A stretch of 64,000 nucleotides of DNA from Mucilaginibacter aquaedulcis (GTDB lineage: Bacteria; Bacteroidota; Bacteroidia; Sphingobacteriales; Sphingobacteriaceae): positions 372,001 to 436,000 of the forward strand of contig NZ_JAUFPR010000001.1 in NCBI RefSeq assembly GCF_030409325.1, read 5' to 3'. Numbering within the stretch: the first letter of the stretch is position 1; each line of letters begins with the position of its first letter. Below the pieces are notes generated by a model that did no database searches, was not told where the DNA came from, and was given only the letters and a program-made list of their open reading frames with translations. This document shows, piece after piece, positions 53,528 to 61,849 of this stretch. Both the position numbers and the translations under genes were made by a program.

Positions 53528-54898
53528 ATGCAGCATATAAAACAGTATGTAAACGATAACAAACAACGTTTACTCGACGAATTGTTTGAACTTTTGCGTT
53601 TCCCTTCGGTTAGCGCCGATCCTAAATACCAGGCAGACGTATTAAAGACTGCCGATTACGTGGCGCAGAAACTACGCGACGCTGGTGCCGATAATGTTGA
53701 GGTTTGCCCAACTGCCGGCTATCCTATAGTATATGGCGAAAAAATAATTGACCCAGCCAAACCTACGGTACTGGTTTACGGGCATTATGATGTACAACCG
53801 CCAGATCCGCTTGAACTTTGGAAAACCCCTCCCTTTGAACCTACCGTTCGCGATGGTAAAATATACGCCCGCGGTGCCTGTGATGATAAGGGTCAGTTTT
53901 ATATGCATGTAAAAGCATTTGAATTGATGATGCAAACCGACACACTACCCTGCAACATCAAATTCATGATTGAGGGCGAAGAAGAGGTTGGTTCATCAAA
54001 CCTGGCTATTTTTGTAAAAGAGAACAAAGCCCGGTTAAAGGCTGATGTAGTGCTGATATCCGATACCTCCATGATCAGCATGGAACACCCCTCGTTAGAA
54101 ACCGGCTTGCGCGGTTTATCATATCTTGAAGTTGAAGTAACCGGCCCTAACCGCGATCTGCACTCTGGTGTATACGGCGGAGCCGTAGCTAATCCGGCTA
54201 CTATCCTGGCCAAAATGATAGCTTCCCTGCATGATGAAAATAACCATATAGCTATCCCTGGCTTTTATGATGATGTTGTTGAGTTAACACCGGCCGAACG
54301 TACCGCGCTTAACAACGCGCCTTATAATGAAGAAGAATATAAGAAAGACCTGGATGTGCAGGAGCTTTGGGGCGAAAAAGGATATACCACTTTTGAGCGT
54401 ACCGGCACTCGCCCTACCCTGGAGGTAAACGGCATTTGGGGCGGATACATTGGCGAAGGTGCCAAAACCGTATTGCCATCAAAGGCCAGCGCGAAAATAT
54501 CTATGCGCCTGGTACCTAACCAAACCAGTGAAAAAATAACCGAACTGTTTACTAAACATTTCCTGAGTATTGCACCTAAAACCGTTAAGGTAAAGGTAAC
54601 GCCACATCATGGCGGCGAGCCTGCAGTAACACCTACAGATAGTGTTGCTTATCGCGCCGCTCAAAAAGCCATCGCAGAATCATTCGGGAAAGAGCCTATA
54701 CCTACACGTGGTGGCGGCAGCATCCCGATTGTAGCACTTTTTGAAGCAGAGCTGGGCCTAAAAACTGTATTGATGGGCTTTGGCCTTGACAGCGACGCGC
54801 TACATTCGCCAAACGAAAAGTATGATATCTTCAATTATTACAAAGGCATTGAAACCATCCCATTGTTTCACAAGTACTTTGCACAGCTAAGCGAGTAA
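53528..54898 (+). CDS. Cytoplasmic M20-family dipeptidase
   Basis: The 456-residue metallopeptidase (start ATG 53528, three codons inside the open frame) has metal ligands in VYGHYDVQP (H), ARGACDDKG (bridging D), EGEEEVGS (E, with catalytic Glu just before), LISDTS (D) and DALHSPNE (H). There is no signal peptide. It should hydrolyse dipeptides or short peptides with a free N-terminus. Placement directly after the peptide-precursor operon invites a role in degrading imported peptides, but it is separated by a terminator and has its own promoter. Confidence 0.9.
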   Translation: MQHIKQYVNDNKQRLLDELFELLRFPSVSADPKYQADVLKTADYVAQKLRDAGADNVEVCPTAGYPIVYGEKIIDPAKPTVLVYGHYDVQPPDPLELWKTPPFEPTVRDGKIYARGACDDKGQFYMHVKAFELMMQTDTLPCNIKFMIEGEEEVGSSNLAIFVKENKARLKADVVLISDTSMISMEHPSLETGLRGLSYLEVEVTGPNRDLHSGVYGGAVANPATILAKMIASLHDENNHIAIPGFYDDVVELTPAERTALNNAPYNEEEYKKDLDVQELWGEKGYTTFERTGTRPTLEVNGIWGGYIGEGAKTVLPSKASAKISMRLVPNQTSEKITELFTKHFLSIAPKTVKVKVTPHHGGEPAVTPTDSVAYRAAQKAIAESFGKEPIPTRGGGSIPIVALFEAELGLKTVLMGFGLDSDALHSPNEKYDIFNYYKGIETIPLFHKYFAQLSE

Positions 54899-54950
54899 AA
54901 GTGAGCAAATACGAGCAATAAACAGAGAAAAACGCTCTCCTTAAATACAT

Positions 54951-54997
54951 AAAGGGCTTTTACACAGCAACATTGCTGTGTAAAAGCCCTTTTTTGC
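54951..54997 (+). terminator. Terminator after the M20 peptidase gene
   Basis: AAAGGGCTTTTACACAGCA pairs with TGCTGTGTAAAAGCCCTTT (19 bp) around a 4-nt loop, followed by TTTTT. Confidence 0.9.
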
Positions 54998-55510
54998 TAT
55001 GCCAATAATTAAACTTTTATAGTTTAATTACTCCTGCCATCCTAATTTGAACATAATTTTCTTAAAAAGAAATTTTAAATCCTATAGTTGTAGTCATTTA
55101 TTTTTTTTCACAAAAATAAAAAAGGCAATTATTTTAATTATATTTACTTGTATACAAGATAGTTAGTGTATAAAGTACGTTATTTACTATTTTTATTCTG
55201 TTGAAAGTAGATTGATACAAATCGGGTAATAAACAAAAATTCACAGAAGAAAACGTTTAAGTAACAACAACACGATAAATTAAAAATGGCATGTGTTAGT
55301 GTATTACATACACGTATATTATTATTAAAATAATTTTGCAATATATATAAATAAGATGCAATCATATTTATATATTCAGAAGAATGGCTATTGGTGATAA
55401 AAAAATTATTTCAATTAAAAAAAACTAAAATGACATTTTTTAACTTTCTAATTAAATGGATCAATTAAATAGAAACCCATTATTTATCACATATTAAAAG
55501 GAACACTATC
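54998..55510. other. A+T-rich intergenic region without a gene
   Basis: I see no credible ORF here. There is a perfect TTGTATACAA palindrome at about 55148 and long A/T runs. The region probably contains the promoter of the small gene at 55511, but I could not fix a -33/-7 pair with confidence. Confidence 0.5.
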
Positions 55511-55636
55511 ATGGAAACCAAAGAAAAATCAAAGAGCGAAGCCGCCAAGGAAACCAGGGACCCCAAAGTAATTAAGGCCGAAAAACATACTCCCGCAAAA
55601 AGCGCGAGTAAGCTGAAAAGAAAACCGCTTTTATAG
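55511..55636 (+). CDS. Small highly charged basic protein
   Basis: This 41-residue ORF (METKEKSKSEAAKETRDPKV then IKAEKHTPAKSASKLKRKPLL) is preceded by AAAGGA 9 nt before the ATG and followed at once by a terminator. This gives it a complete transcription unit. It is rich in Lys and Glu, has no signal peptide and is probably disordered; a nucleic-acid or ribosome-associated role is possible but not shown. Family not recognised. Confidence 0.65.
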   Translation: METKEKSKSEAAKETRDPKVIKAEKHTPAKSASKLKRKPLL

Positions 55637-55646
55637 CATCATAGCC

Positions 55647-55679
55647 AGGCATTGAGTAAAATCAATGCCTGTTTTGTTT
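55647..55679 (+). terminator. Terminator after the 41-residue gene
   Basis: AGGCATTGA and TCAATGCCT form a perfect 9-bp stem with loop GTAAAA, followed by GTTTTGTTT. Confidence 0.85.
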
Positions 55680-55682
55680 CAT

Positions 55683-56792
55683 CTAAACCTCAAACCTTTC
55701 ACAACCGGCTAAAAAATCGTCGCTGGCATCTGCTCCTATACCTGTATCGTCGCCAATATCCAACTTATAGCCGTTGTAGGTTACACCGCCAATGCAGGGG
55801 TCCTGCAAATGACCCAGCATGCAGGTATCCATATCGTAAAACTTAATATTAAGGCTGGCATAAACAAAATGAAGCTTTGCACTCAGGCCTATACGGCTCT
55901 CTAACATACCGCCCATCATACAGGCAATACCTTTTGAGGCGGCTTCGTCATGTATTTTTTTTGCTTCCCATAGCCCGCCCGATTTTGCCAGCTTAATATT
56001 GATATAATGGCAGGAGCCGCTGTTGATCTGCTTGCGGGCATCATGGTGGTTGTACACGCTCTCGTCGGCCATAATTTTTACCGGTGAATGCCTCATGAGT
56101 TGCGGCAGATAATCATCGTACCAGGTGCGCATAGGTTGTTCGCAAAATTCAATATCATAAGGCCCCATAGCTTGCAGGGCAAAAACAGCCTCTTCAAAGC
56201 TCCAGCCCTGGTTGGCATCAATACGAATCTTTAATTCGCTGCCCGCGGCCTCACGGATCTGCTTTATACGCTCTACGTCTTCTATCGCATTCTTGCCGAG
56301 CTTCACCTTCAGTATATTTGCTCCCGAAGCCTTAAAATCAAGTGCCTTAAGCGCCATAGCATGCGGACCAGCTATCCCTATTGTAATGTCTGATTCTACT
56401 TCGCGCTTCGCGCCACCCAAAAAACGATATAGTGGTAAACCGGCATTTTTGGCGGCAATATCAAACAGGGCCATATCAAAAGCGCTTTTGATGGTGGAGT
56501 TACCGGCTATAAAATCATGCAGCTGTTGTAAACGGGAGGGGATATCCAGGGCATCCTTTCCTTTCCAAAGCTTTGCAAATTCACGGGCCAGCACCAGGCA
56601 GGTATCCTGCGTTTCGCCGGTAATGAACTGAAACGCGGCACATTCACCTACGCCATAAAAGCCGGCATCGGTATGTACCCTGATAAAAACATTCTGAGCA
56701 TAATCCATCGTCCCCGTGGCAATGGTAAAAGGTTCCATGGGGATGCTGAAACGGTATATATCTATATGGGTGATGATCACTTTATTATTCAC
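55683..56792 (-). CDS. Dipeptide epimerase-like enolase-superfamily enzyme
   Basis: The 369-residue protein has the muconate-lactonising/AE-epimerase fold: the acid/base K-x-K motif in ILKVKLGK, metal ligands in RIDANQGW (D), FCEQPM (E) and MADESV (D), and the second general base in NIKLAKSGG (K). This set is typical of L-Ala-D/L-Glu and related dipeptide epimerases. It should invert a residue in a dipeptide, usually in peptidoglycan recycling. It ends close to the terminator of the 41-residue gene. The exact dipeptide cannot be deduced. Confidence 0.82.
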   Translation of the reverse strand: MNNKVIITHIDIYRFSIPMEPFTIATGTMDYAQNVFIRVHTDAGFYGVGECAAFQFITGETQDTCLVLAREFAKLWKGKDALDIPSRLQQLHDFIAGNSTIKSAFDMALFDIAAKNAGLPLYRFLGGAKREVESDITIGIAGPHAMALKALDFKASGANILKVKLGKNAIEDVERIKQIREAAGSELKIRIDANQGWSFEEAVFALQAMGPYDIEFCEQPMRTWYDDYLPQLMRHSPVKIMADESVYNHHDARKQINSGSCHYINIKLAKSGGLWEAKKIHDEAASKGIACMMGGMLESRIGLSAKLHFVYASLNIKFYDMDTCMLGHLQDPCIGGVTYNGYKLDIGDDTGIGADASDDFLAGCERFEV

Positions 56793-57117
56793 GAAGCTGT
56801 AATAATTAATTTGTCGATAAAAAAATAAACCTATTAACTATTTGTGGTATTGCCAAAAGTATAGCCAAATTACCTTAGGCACACCGGCAATGAATACGCG
56901 TTTTTATATCATGTCCTCCTTCAGTCAGCAGATGAGCTTCGGGTGAAAACAGGCGGAACATGTTGGGTTGTGGGCGGGAAGGGCATAGCAAATATTTGCA
57001 GAAGCGTTGATTTATGTGCGAACGAAGTGGGGCAACTTTTTGCAGCCCGTGGTTCTGACTGTTTTGCAGGGTAAAAGCCTGTGCGGCAAAGAAGCCTTTC
57101 TGCTGAAAGCCTTTTTG

Positions 57118-57143
57118 GTTACTTTTGTGGCCACAAAAGTAAC
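57118..57143. repeat. Perfect 26-bp palindrome
   Basis: GTTACTTTTGTGG is followed directly by its exact reverse complement CCACAAAAGTAAC, with no loop. It lies in the 635-nt gap between the epimerase and DUF4290 genes, next to a promoter. The rest of 56875-57250 has open frames without protein character. It may be a repeat remnant or an operator. Confidence 0.7.
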
Positions 57144-57281
57144 TGGGCCCTCCCGCGGCCAAGAGTGGGTATACTACAGGGGCGGTACATCATGCTCAAA
57201 AACTCACCGCTACCCAATACACATAAAATCAATAATAGTTAAATAGCAATTTAACTTTATTGTAACATTTCATACCATTTA

Positions 57282-57312
57282 TTTGCATACTAATACTAAT
57301 ACATTATATTTG
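57282..57312 (+). promoter_or_regulatory. Consensus Bacteroidota promoter for the DUF4290 gene
   Basis: TTTG (57282-57285), a 19-nt spacer, then TATATTTG (57305-57312) match TTTG-N19-TAnnTTTG exactly. The start codon at 57428 is about 110 nt further on. Confidence 0.75.
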
Positions 57313-57427
57313 CGTTACTACTATATCAGTACAATTCAATTTTAGCCTCTTTTACCCTACTCTTTCACAGGGACTTGTCAGGCTAACTTAAAACTTCCTT
57401 ACTAATAACAATACAATAAGCATTAAT

Positions 57428-58174
57428 ATGGCTCAGCAAAACACGCCTGCAAATTTTGATTATAACTCAACCAGGAATAAACTTATCCTGTCTGAATATG
57501 GCCGCAACGTACAAAATATGGTTAAGTACATTGTAGCGCTACCCACTAAAGAAGAACGTAACCGCTACGCCCAGGTAGTAATTGACCTGATGGGCTTTTT
57601 AAACCCGCACCTGCGCGACGTTGCCGACTTTAAACACAAACTTTGGGATCACCTGCACATCATATCAGATTATCAGATTGATGTAGATTCGCCTTATCCA
57701 AAGCCATCTCCGGAGGCTATTCATATTAAGCCGCAGCCTTTAAGATACCCCAACCAGCGCATTAAATACAAGCACTATGGCAAAACCATTGAGCTGATGA
57801 TAGAAAAGGCAAAAGCCATTGAAGATCCTGACCGTAAGCGCCACATGGTACAAGCCATAGCCAACTTCATGAAAATGGCCTATGTACAATGGAACAAAGA
57901 TTCCGTTTCGGACGAAAGCATCCTGGCCGATCTTTTTGCCTTATCAGGCGGTACACTAAAACTGGAAGAAAACGTTAACCTTAACCGTGTTGAGTTCAGG
58001 CCTAACAACTTCTCCAACCAAAACAACAATAATAACAACAACAACCGCGGACGCTCAAACAATAACCAAAATAACCGTGGCGGCGGTGGTGGCGGTCGCA
58101 CTAATAACAACAACCAACGCAACAACAATCAAAACAACCGCAACAGAAACAGCGGCGGTTCTAAAAAATACTAA
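57428..58174 (+). CDS. DUF4290 protein with Asn/Arg/Gly-rich tail
   Basis: The 248-residue protein has a DUF4290 core of about 200 residues (FDYNSTRNKLILSEYGRNVQNMVKYIVALP, HLRDVADFKHKLWDHLHIISDYQIDVDSPYP, GKTIELMIEKAKAI, ANFMKMAYVQWNKDSVSDESILADLFALSGG). The final 50 residues are almost only Asn, Arg, Gly and Gln, like an RNA-binding RGG-type or disordered tail. Function is unknown in the family. It precedes murA on the same strand, as often in Bacteroidota, with a terminator in between. Confidence 0.88.
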   Translation: MAQQNTPANFDYNSTRNKLILSEYGRNVQNMVKYIVALPTKEERNRYAQVVIDLMGFLNPHLRDVADFKHKLWDHLHIISDYQIDVDSPYPKPSPEAIHIKPQPLRYPNQRIKYKHYGKTIELMIEKAKAIEDPDRKRHMVQAIANFMKMAYVQWNKDSVSDESILADLFALSGGTLKLEENVNLNRVEFRPNNFSNQNNNNNNNNRGRSNNNQNNRGGGGGGRTNNNNQRNNNQNNRNRNSGGSKKY

Positions 58175-58227
58175 ACACTATTGATCGGTTGGGCAGAACC
58201 AAGCCGTCAAAAATTAATACTCCTGGA

Positions 58228-58266
58228 ATGGCCCGGTATCTTGAAAAGGTGATCGGGCCGTTTTTA
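58228..58266 (+). terminator. Terminator after the DUF4290 gene
   Basis: GGCCCG pairs with CGGGCC around a 17-nt interior with partial extra pairing, followed by GTTTTTAT. Confidence 0.7.
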
Positions 58267-58615
58267 TAAAAAGGCTAACAACAACCCAAAGTAGCTAAAA
58301 ACATGTTAGCTGTTTGAATATCAGCTTTTTAAAGTTTTTAAACCTTTCAAAAAAGTGTTTGAAAGCAAAATCCAGCTTATTTTTTGATGAATTACTGAGC
58401 ATTTTGGCGTTATTTTGATCATTTTTTGAGCAGTTTTTTGTTAAAATAAAAACTTTAAAAAGTTTACCGGGTTAACCAACCGGCAACTGCATCAATGAAC
58501 TAAAGGGCACTAACAGAATGTCCATTTATTTTATAATCTTTGCCGGTAAATTGGCATCTGCTTGCTAATTTGAATGTATTAAAAATGAATAGTGACCTAT
58601 CAATTATAAACTCCT
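58267..58615. other. Leader region of murA with a distant inverted repeat
   Basis: No gene is visible. CTTTTTAAAGTTTTT (about 58327) and AAAAACTTTAAAAAG (about 58446) are a perfect 15-bp inverted repeat about 100 nt apart. They could form a large A+T-rich stem or mark the ends of a small repeat; no riboswitch could be recognised. Confidence 0.4.
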
Positions 58616-59923
58616 ATGACTAACGCATTTGTGATAAACGGCGGGAAACCGTTAAAGGGTGAAATTACTCCGCAGGGAGCAAAGAATGAAGCTTTACAGG
58701 TAATTTCGGCAGTTTTACTAACCGACCAAAAAGTTACCATCAGCAATATACCCGATATAAAGGACGTAAATAAACTGATTGAGCTATTGGGCGATATGGG
58801 AGTGATTGTGGAGAAGATTGCCGACGATACCTATAATTTTACAGCCAAAGATATTGACCAGGATTTTTTCCAGTCAGAAACTTTTAAATCAAAAGGCGGA
58901 GGCCTGCGTGGTTCTATCATGATTGTGGGCCCGCTGCTGGCGCGTTTTGGCAAAGCATCAATACCAAAACCAGGGGGCGACAAAATTGGCCGCAGACGCC
59001 TGGATACGCATTTCCTGGGCTTTGAAAAGCTTGGCGCGCAATTTAACTATAACCCTGCCGATGGCTTTTTTAATGTAGATGCATCTAATCTGCAGGGTAC
59101 TTACATCCTGCTTGATGAAGCCTCGGTAACCGGTACTGCCAATATTGTGATGGCAGCTGTTTTGGCTAAAGGCGTAACCACCATTTACAACGCTGCCTGC
59201 GAGCCATACTTACAGCAGCTTTGCAAAATGCTGAACAGAATGGGCGCCAAAATTAGCGGTATTGGCTCAAACCTATTAACCATTGAGGGTGTAACTTACT
59301 TAGGCGGCACTGATCACCGTTTACTGCCGGATATGATTGAGATAGGCTCATTTATTGGCCTTGCTGCCATGACCGGTTCTGAAATAACCATCAAGGATGT
59401 GAAATACCCTGAACTGGGTATGATACCTGATGTATTTAAGCGCCTGGGTATAAAGCTTGAACTGCGCGGCGATGATATTTTTATCCCTGCACAAGATCAT
59501 TACGAAATAGAAACTTTTATAGACGGATCGATCATGACCGTTGCCGATGCTCCATGGCCAGGCTTTACGCCTGACCTGATCAGCATTTTGCTGGTGGTAG
59601 CCATACAGGCCAAAGGCTCGGTACTTATTCACCAGAAAATGTTTGAGAGCCGTTTATTCTTTGTGGATAAACTGCTGGATATGGGTGCCCAGATCATCCT
59701 GTGCGATCCGCATCGTGCTACCGTTATAGGCCTGGATAAACAAGTACAACTGCGCGGCATTTCCATGACCTCCCCCGACATCAGGGCCGGTGTGGCTTTG
59801 CTGATAGCTGCGCTATCGGCCCAGGGGCAGTCAACCATTTACAATATTGAGCAAATTGAGCGTGGCTATCAGCATATTGATACCCGCCTTAAAGCGCTTG
59901 GCGCGGATATTACCCGCATATAA
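58616..59923 (+). CDS. murA: UDP-N-acetylglucosamine 1-carboxyvinyltransferase MurA, Cys-to-Asp variant
   Basis: The 435-residue enzyme catalyses the first committed step of peptidoglycan synthesis, transfer of enolpyruvate from PEP to UDP-GlcNAc. The start MTNAFVINGGKPLKGEITPQGAKNEAL (KN pair) is typical. The loop that normally reads PGGC reads KPGGD122KIGRRR, so the fosfomycin-reactive Cys is replaced by Asp (codon GAC at 58979-58981). The catalytic Asp in APWPGFTPDL and the Arg in SPDIRAGVALL are kept, so the enzyme should be active. A strong terminator follows. Confidence 0.95.
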   Translation: MTNAFVINGGKPLKGEITPQGAKNEALQVISAVLLTDQKVTISNIPDIKDVNKLIELLGDMGVIVEKIADDTYNFTAKDIDQDFFQSETFKSKGGGLRGSIMIVGPLLARFGKASIPKPGGDKIGRRRLDTHFLGFEKLGAQFNYNPADGFFNVDASNLQGTYILLDEASVTGTANIVMAAVLAKGVTTIYNAACEPYLQQLCKMLNRMGAKISGIGSNLLTIEGVTYLGGTDHRLLPDMIEIGSFIGLAAMTGSEITIKDVKYPELGMIPDVFKRLGIKLELRGDDIFIPAQDHYEIETFIDGSIMTVADAPWPGFTPDLISILLVVAIQAKGSVLIHQKMFESRLFFVDKLLDMGAQIILCDPHRATVIGLDKQVQLRGISMTSPDIRAGVALLIAALSAQGQSTIYNIEQIERGYQHIDTRLKALGADITRI

Positions 59924-59937
59924 TCAGCTCAATGTGC

Positions 59938-59983
59938 CAAGCAAAAAGCATAAACCCTAAGTACGGTTTATGCTTTTTGCTTG
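59938..59983 (+). terminator. Strong terminator after murA
   Basis: AAGCAAAAAGCATAAACC pairs perfectly with GGTTTATGCTTTTTGCTT, extended by one C-G pair, around an 8-nt loop. It is A/T-rich on both sides and could act in both directions. Confidence 0.85.
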
Positions 59984-60075
59984 TTAAATATTTTTTATAG
60001 CTTTAGACTCTCAGCATTTAGCTTTTGCCCCTAAAAAGCTTTTGCCAAAAAATACTTTAGAGCCTATAAAAACCA

Positions 60076-61635
60076 ATGCCATACAAAAACCGAAAATCAA
60101 CCTATGCTTATTTCATACTGATTTTTGTATTTGTAAAAATTGTCTTGAACCTTTTTGCCATAGGCCATTTTGGTTTCCATCGCGATGAATTTCTGCACCT
60201 GGTTTTGGCCGATCATTTAGATTGGGGTTATAAGGAAGTACCTCCATTTATAGCGCTGGTAGCCAAGCTTTCTATCACATTATTCGGTGATTCTGTTTTT
60301 GCCGCCCGTATTTTCCCAACCATTTTCAGCGGGCTTATTATCTGGTTTACCGGGCTGATCACCGTTGAGTTTGGCGGTAAAAAATTTGCTATAACCTTAA
60401 CCTGCCTGGCGCTCATATTTTCGCCGGCATTTGCGGCAAGCGGTTACCTTTTTCAACCTGTTGTGTTTGATCAGTTTTGGTGGGTACTAACGGTTTGGCT
60501 GCTCATCAAATACTTAAACACTACCGATGTTAAGTACCTGTACTGGCTTGGTCTGGCGGTTGGCCTGGGTATGCTTACCAAGTATACAATGGCGTTTTTT
60601 ACCTTCGCTCTCATTATAGGTATACTCATCAGCAAACAACGTAAGCTGCTATTTAACAAGCATATTTTGGGTGCTGCGGTGGTTGCATTTTTAGTATGCC
60701 TGCCTAATTTATTCTGGCAAATTCATCATCACTGGCCCTTAATACACCATATGAAAGAGCTGCGTGAGGAACAGTTAAACTATATTACCCCGGCCCAATT
60801 TATTGAGCAGCAACTGTTGGTACATGGCATAGCGCTGTTTGTTTGGTTTACAGGGCTGCTGTTCCTGATATTTTCATTCAGACTGCGCAATTTTCAGTTT
60901 TTAGCCATTGCCTACGCCTTAATATTCATTTTTTTACTGGAAATGGATGGCAAAAACTACTACCTGTTTGGGGCCTACCCTATGCTGTTTGCCGCCGGCG
61001 GCTTTGGCTTTGAGCGCCTGCTGAAAACCAAGGGCTATGCCTTACGCACACTTGCTGTTATATTCTTTGTACTACCCAACCTGCTCCTGTTCCCGGTACT
61101 GCTGCCGGTTCTATCTATTGAACGTACATTGGCCTTTTTCAGGTTTATCAGTAAAAATATCCCTGCAACAAATTTTATAGTTACCTGGGAAGATCAAAAG
61201 ATGCATCCCCTAACCCAAGACTATGCCGATATGTTTGGCTGGGATGAATTAGCTAAAAAAGTGGGCGAAGCATATAATAACCTCACTCCCGATCAGCAAA
61301 AGCAAACCCTCATATATGCCGATAATTATGGCGAGGCAGGCGCACTACACCATTACCGCAAACAATTCAATTATCCCGGGGTAATATCATTGAACAGCAG
61401 TTTTGCGCTCTGGGCACCCGATATCCTGAAATGTAAATACCTGATCTACGTTGATGATGGTGACAACGTGAAACAATTTGTGGCCGGAAAAATGATAGGC
61501 TCGTTCAAAAAACTGGGCGAAATTGACCATTATCTCGCCCGCGAAAAAGGCACCGGTATATACCTCATCACCGATATTAAAGCTCCGCTGCAGGAAAGAT
61601 ACACCAAGGAACTGGCTAGGAAAAGGAAGGAGTAG
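60076..61635 (+). CDS. ArnT/PMT-like membrane glycosyltransferase (GT39/GT83 type)
   Basis: The 519-residue protein has ten or more membrane helices. The acidic pair in the first external loop (GFHRDEFLHLVLADHLDWGYKEVPPF) is the conserved D-E motif that binds metal or polyprenyl-phosphate sugar in this fold. The C-terminal 160 residues form a soluble domain (VTWEDQKMHPLTQDYADMFGW). Such enzymes transfer a sugar from a polyprenyl phosphate donor to a lipid or protein on the outer side of the inner membrane. Acceptor and sugar are not known. Confidence 0.82.
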   Translation: MPYKNRKSTYAYFILIFVFVKIVLNLFAIGHFGFHRDEFLHLVLADHLDWGYKEVPPFIALVAKLSITLFGDSVFAARIFPTIFSGLIIWFTGLITVEFGGKKFAITLTCLALIFSPAFAASGYLFQPVVFDQFWWVLTVWLLIKYLNTTDVKYLYWLGLAVGLGMLTKYTMAFFTFALIIGILISKQRKLLFNKHILGAAVVAFLVCLPNLFWQIHHHWPLIHHMKELREEQLNYITPAQFIEQQLLVHGIALFVWFTGLLFLIFSFRLRNFQFLAIAYALIFIFLLEMDGKNYYLFGAYPMLFAAGGFGFERLLKTKGYALRTLAVIFFVLPNLLLFPVLLPVLSIERTLAFFRFISKNIPATNFIVTWEDQKMHPLTQDYADMFGWDELAKKVGEAYNNLTPDQQKQTLIYADNYGEAGALHHYRKQFNYPGVISLNSSFALWAPDILKCKYLIYVDDGDNVKQFVAGKMIGSFKKLGEIDHYLAREKGTGIYLITDIKAPLQERYTKELARKRKE

Positions 61636-61639
61636 TTTC

Positions 61640-61715
61640 CGCTACCGCAAGCGTCCCGCTTGTGGTAAACATTTGGCTAATCATGATGGCCACAAGCGGG
61701 ACGCTTGCGGTAGCG
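61640..61715. repeat. Palindromic repeat, GCAAGCGTCCCGCTTGTGG family, solo copy
   Basis: The arm CTACCGCAAGCGTCCCGC, continued by TTGTGG, pairs perfectly with the right arm over 26 bp. The loop contains TAATCATGATGG; the copy inside 44420-44710 has TAATCATAATGA at the same place. It is a family with conserved arms and conserved loop. Confidence 0.85.
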
Positions 61716-61720
61716 TAAGA

Positions 61721-61744
61721 GATCCTGAAACAAGTTCAGGATGA
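61721..61744. repeat. Short hairpin related to the 16771 repeat
   Basis: ATCCTGAAACAAGTTCAGGAT is a hairpin matching the CTGAACTTGTTTCAG part of the element at 16771. It abuts the 61640 repeat. Confidence 0.6.
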
Positions 61745-61774
61745 CGTTTTGGGTAGAAAACTATAGTCATCAAA

Positions 61775-61806
61775 CAAAAAGGTGCCATGCATCAGCATAA
61801 CACCTT
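61775..61806 (-). terminator. Terminator after the cystathionine beta-synthase-like gene
   Basis: On the minus strand AAGGTGTTATGC pairs with GCATGGCACCTT (two G-T pairs) around TGAT, followed by TTTTG. Confidence 0.75.
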
Positions 61807-61849
61807 ATATCTTTTGTCTTTTTATCCTTAATCTTTGATCGCGAATCCC

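Noticed and set aside
55180..55365. 61-codon minus-strand ORF in the A+T-rich gap
   Set aside because: Low-complexity composition, no ribosome site and no protein-like pattern.
56875..57246. ORFs of 79-95 codons around the 26-bp palindrome
   Set aside because: Composition is unlike the neighbouring genes and frames overlap on both strands; probably decayed repeat sequence.
58267..58615. Riboswitch upstream of murA
   Set aside because: The distant A+T-rich inverted repeat has no recognisable aptamer features.
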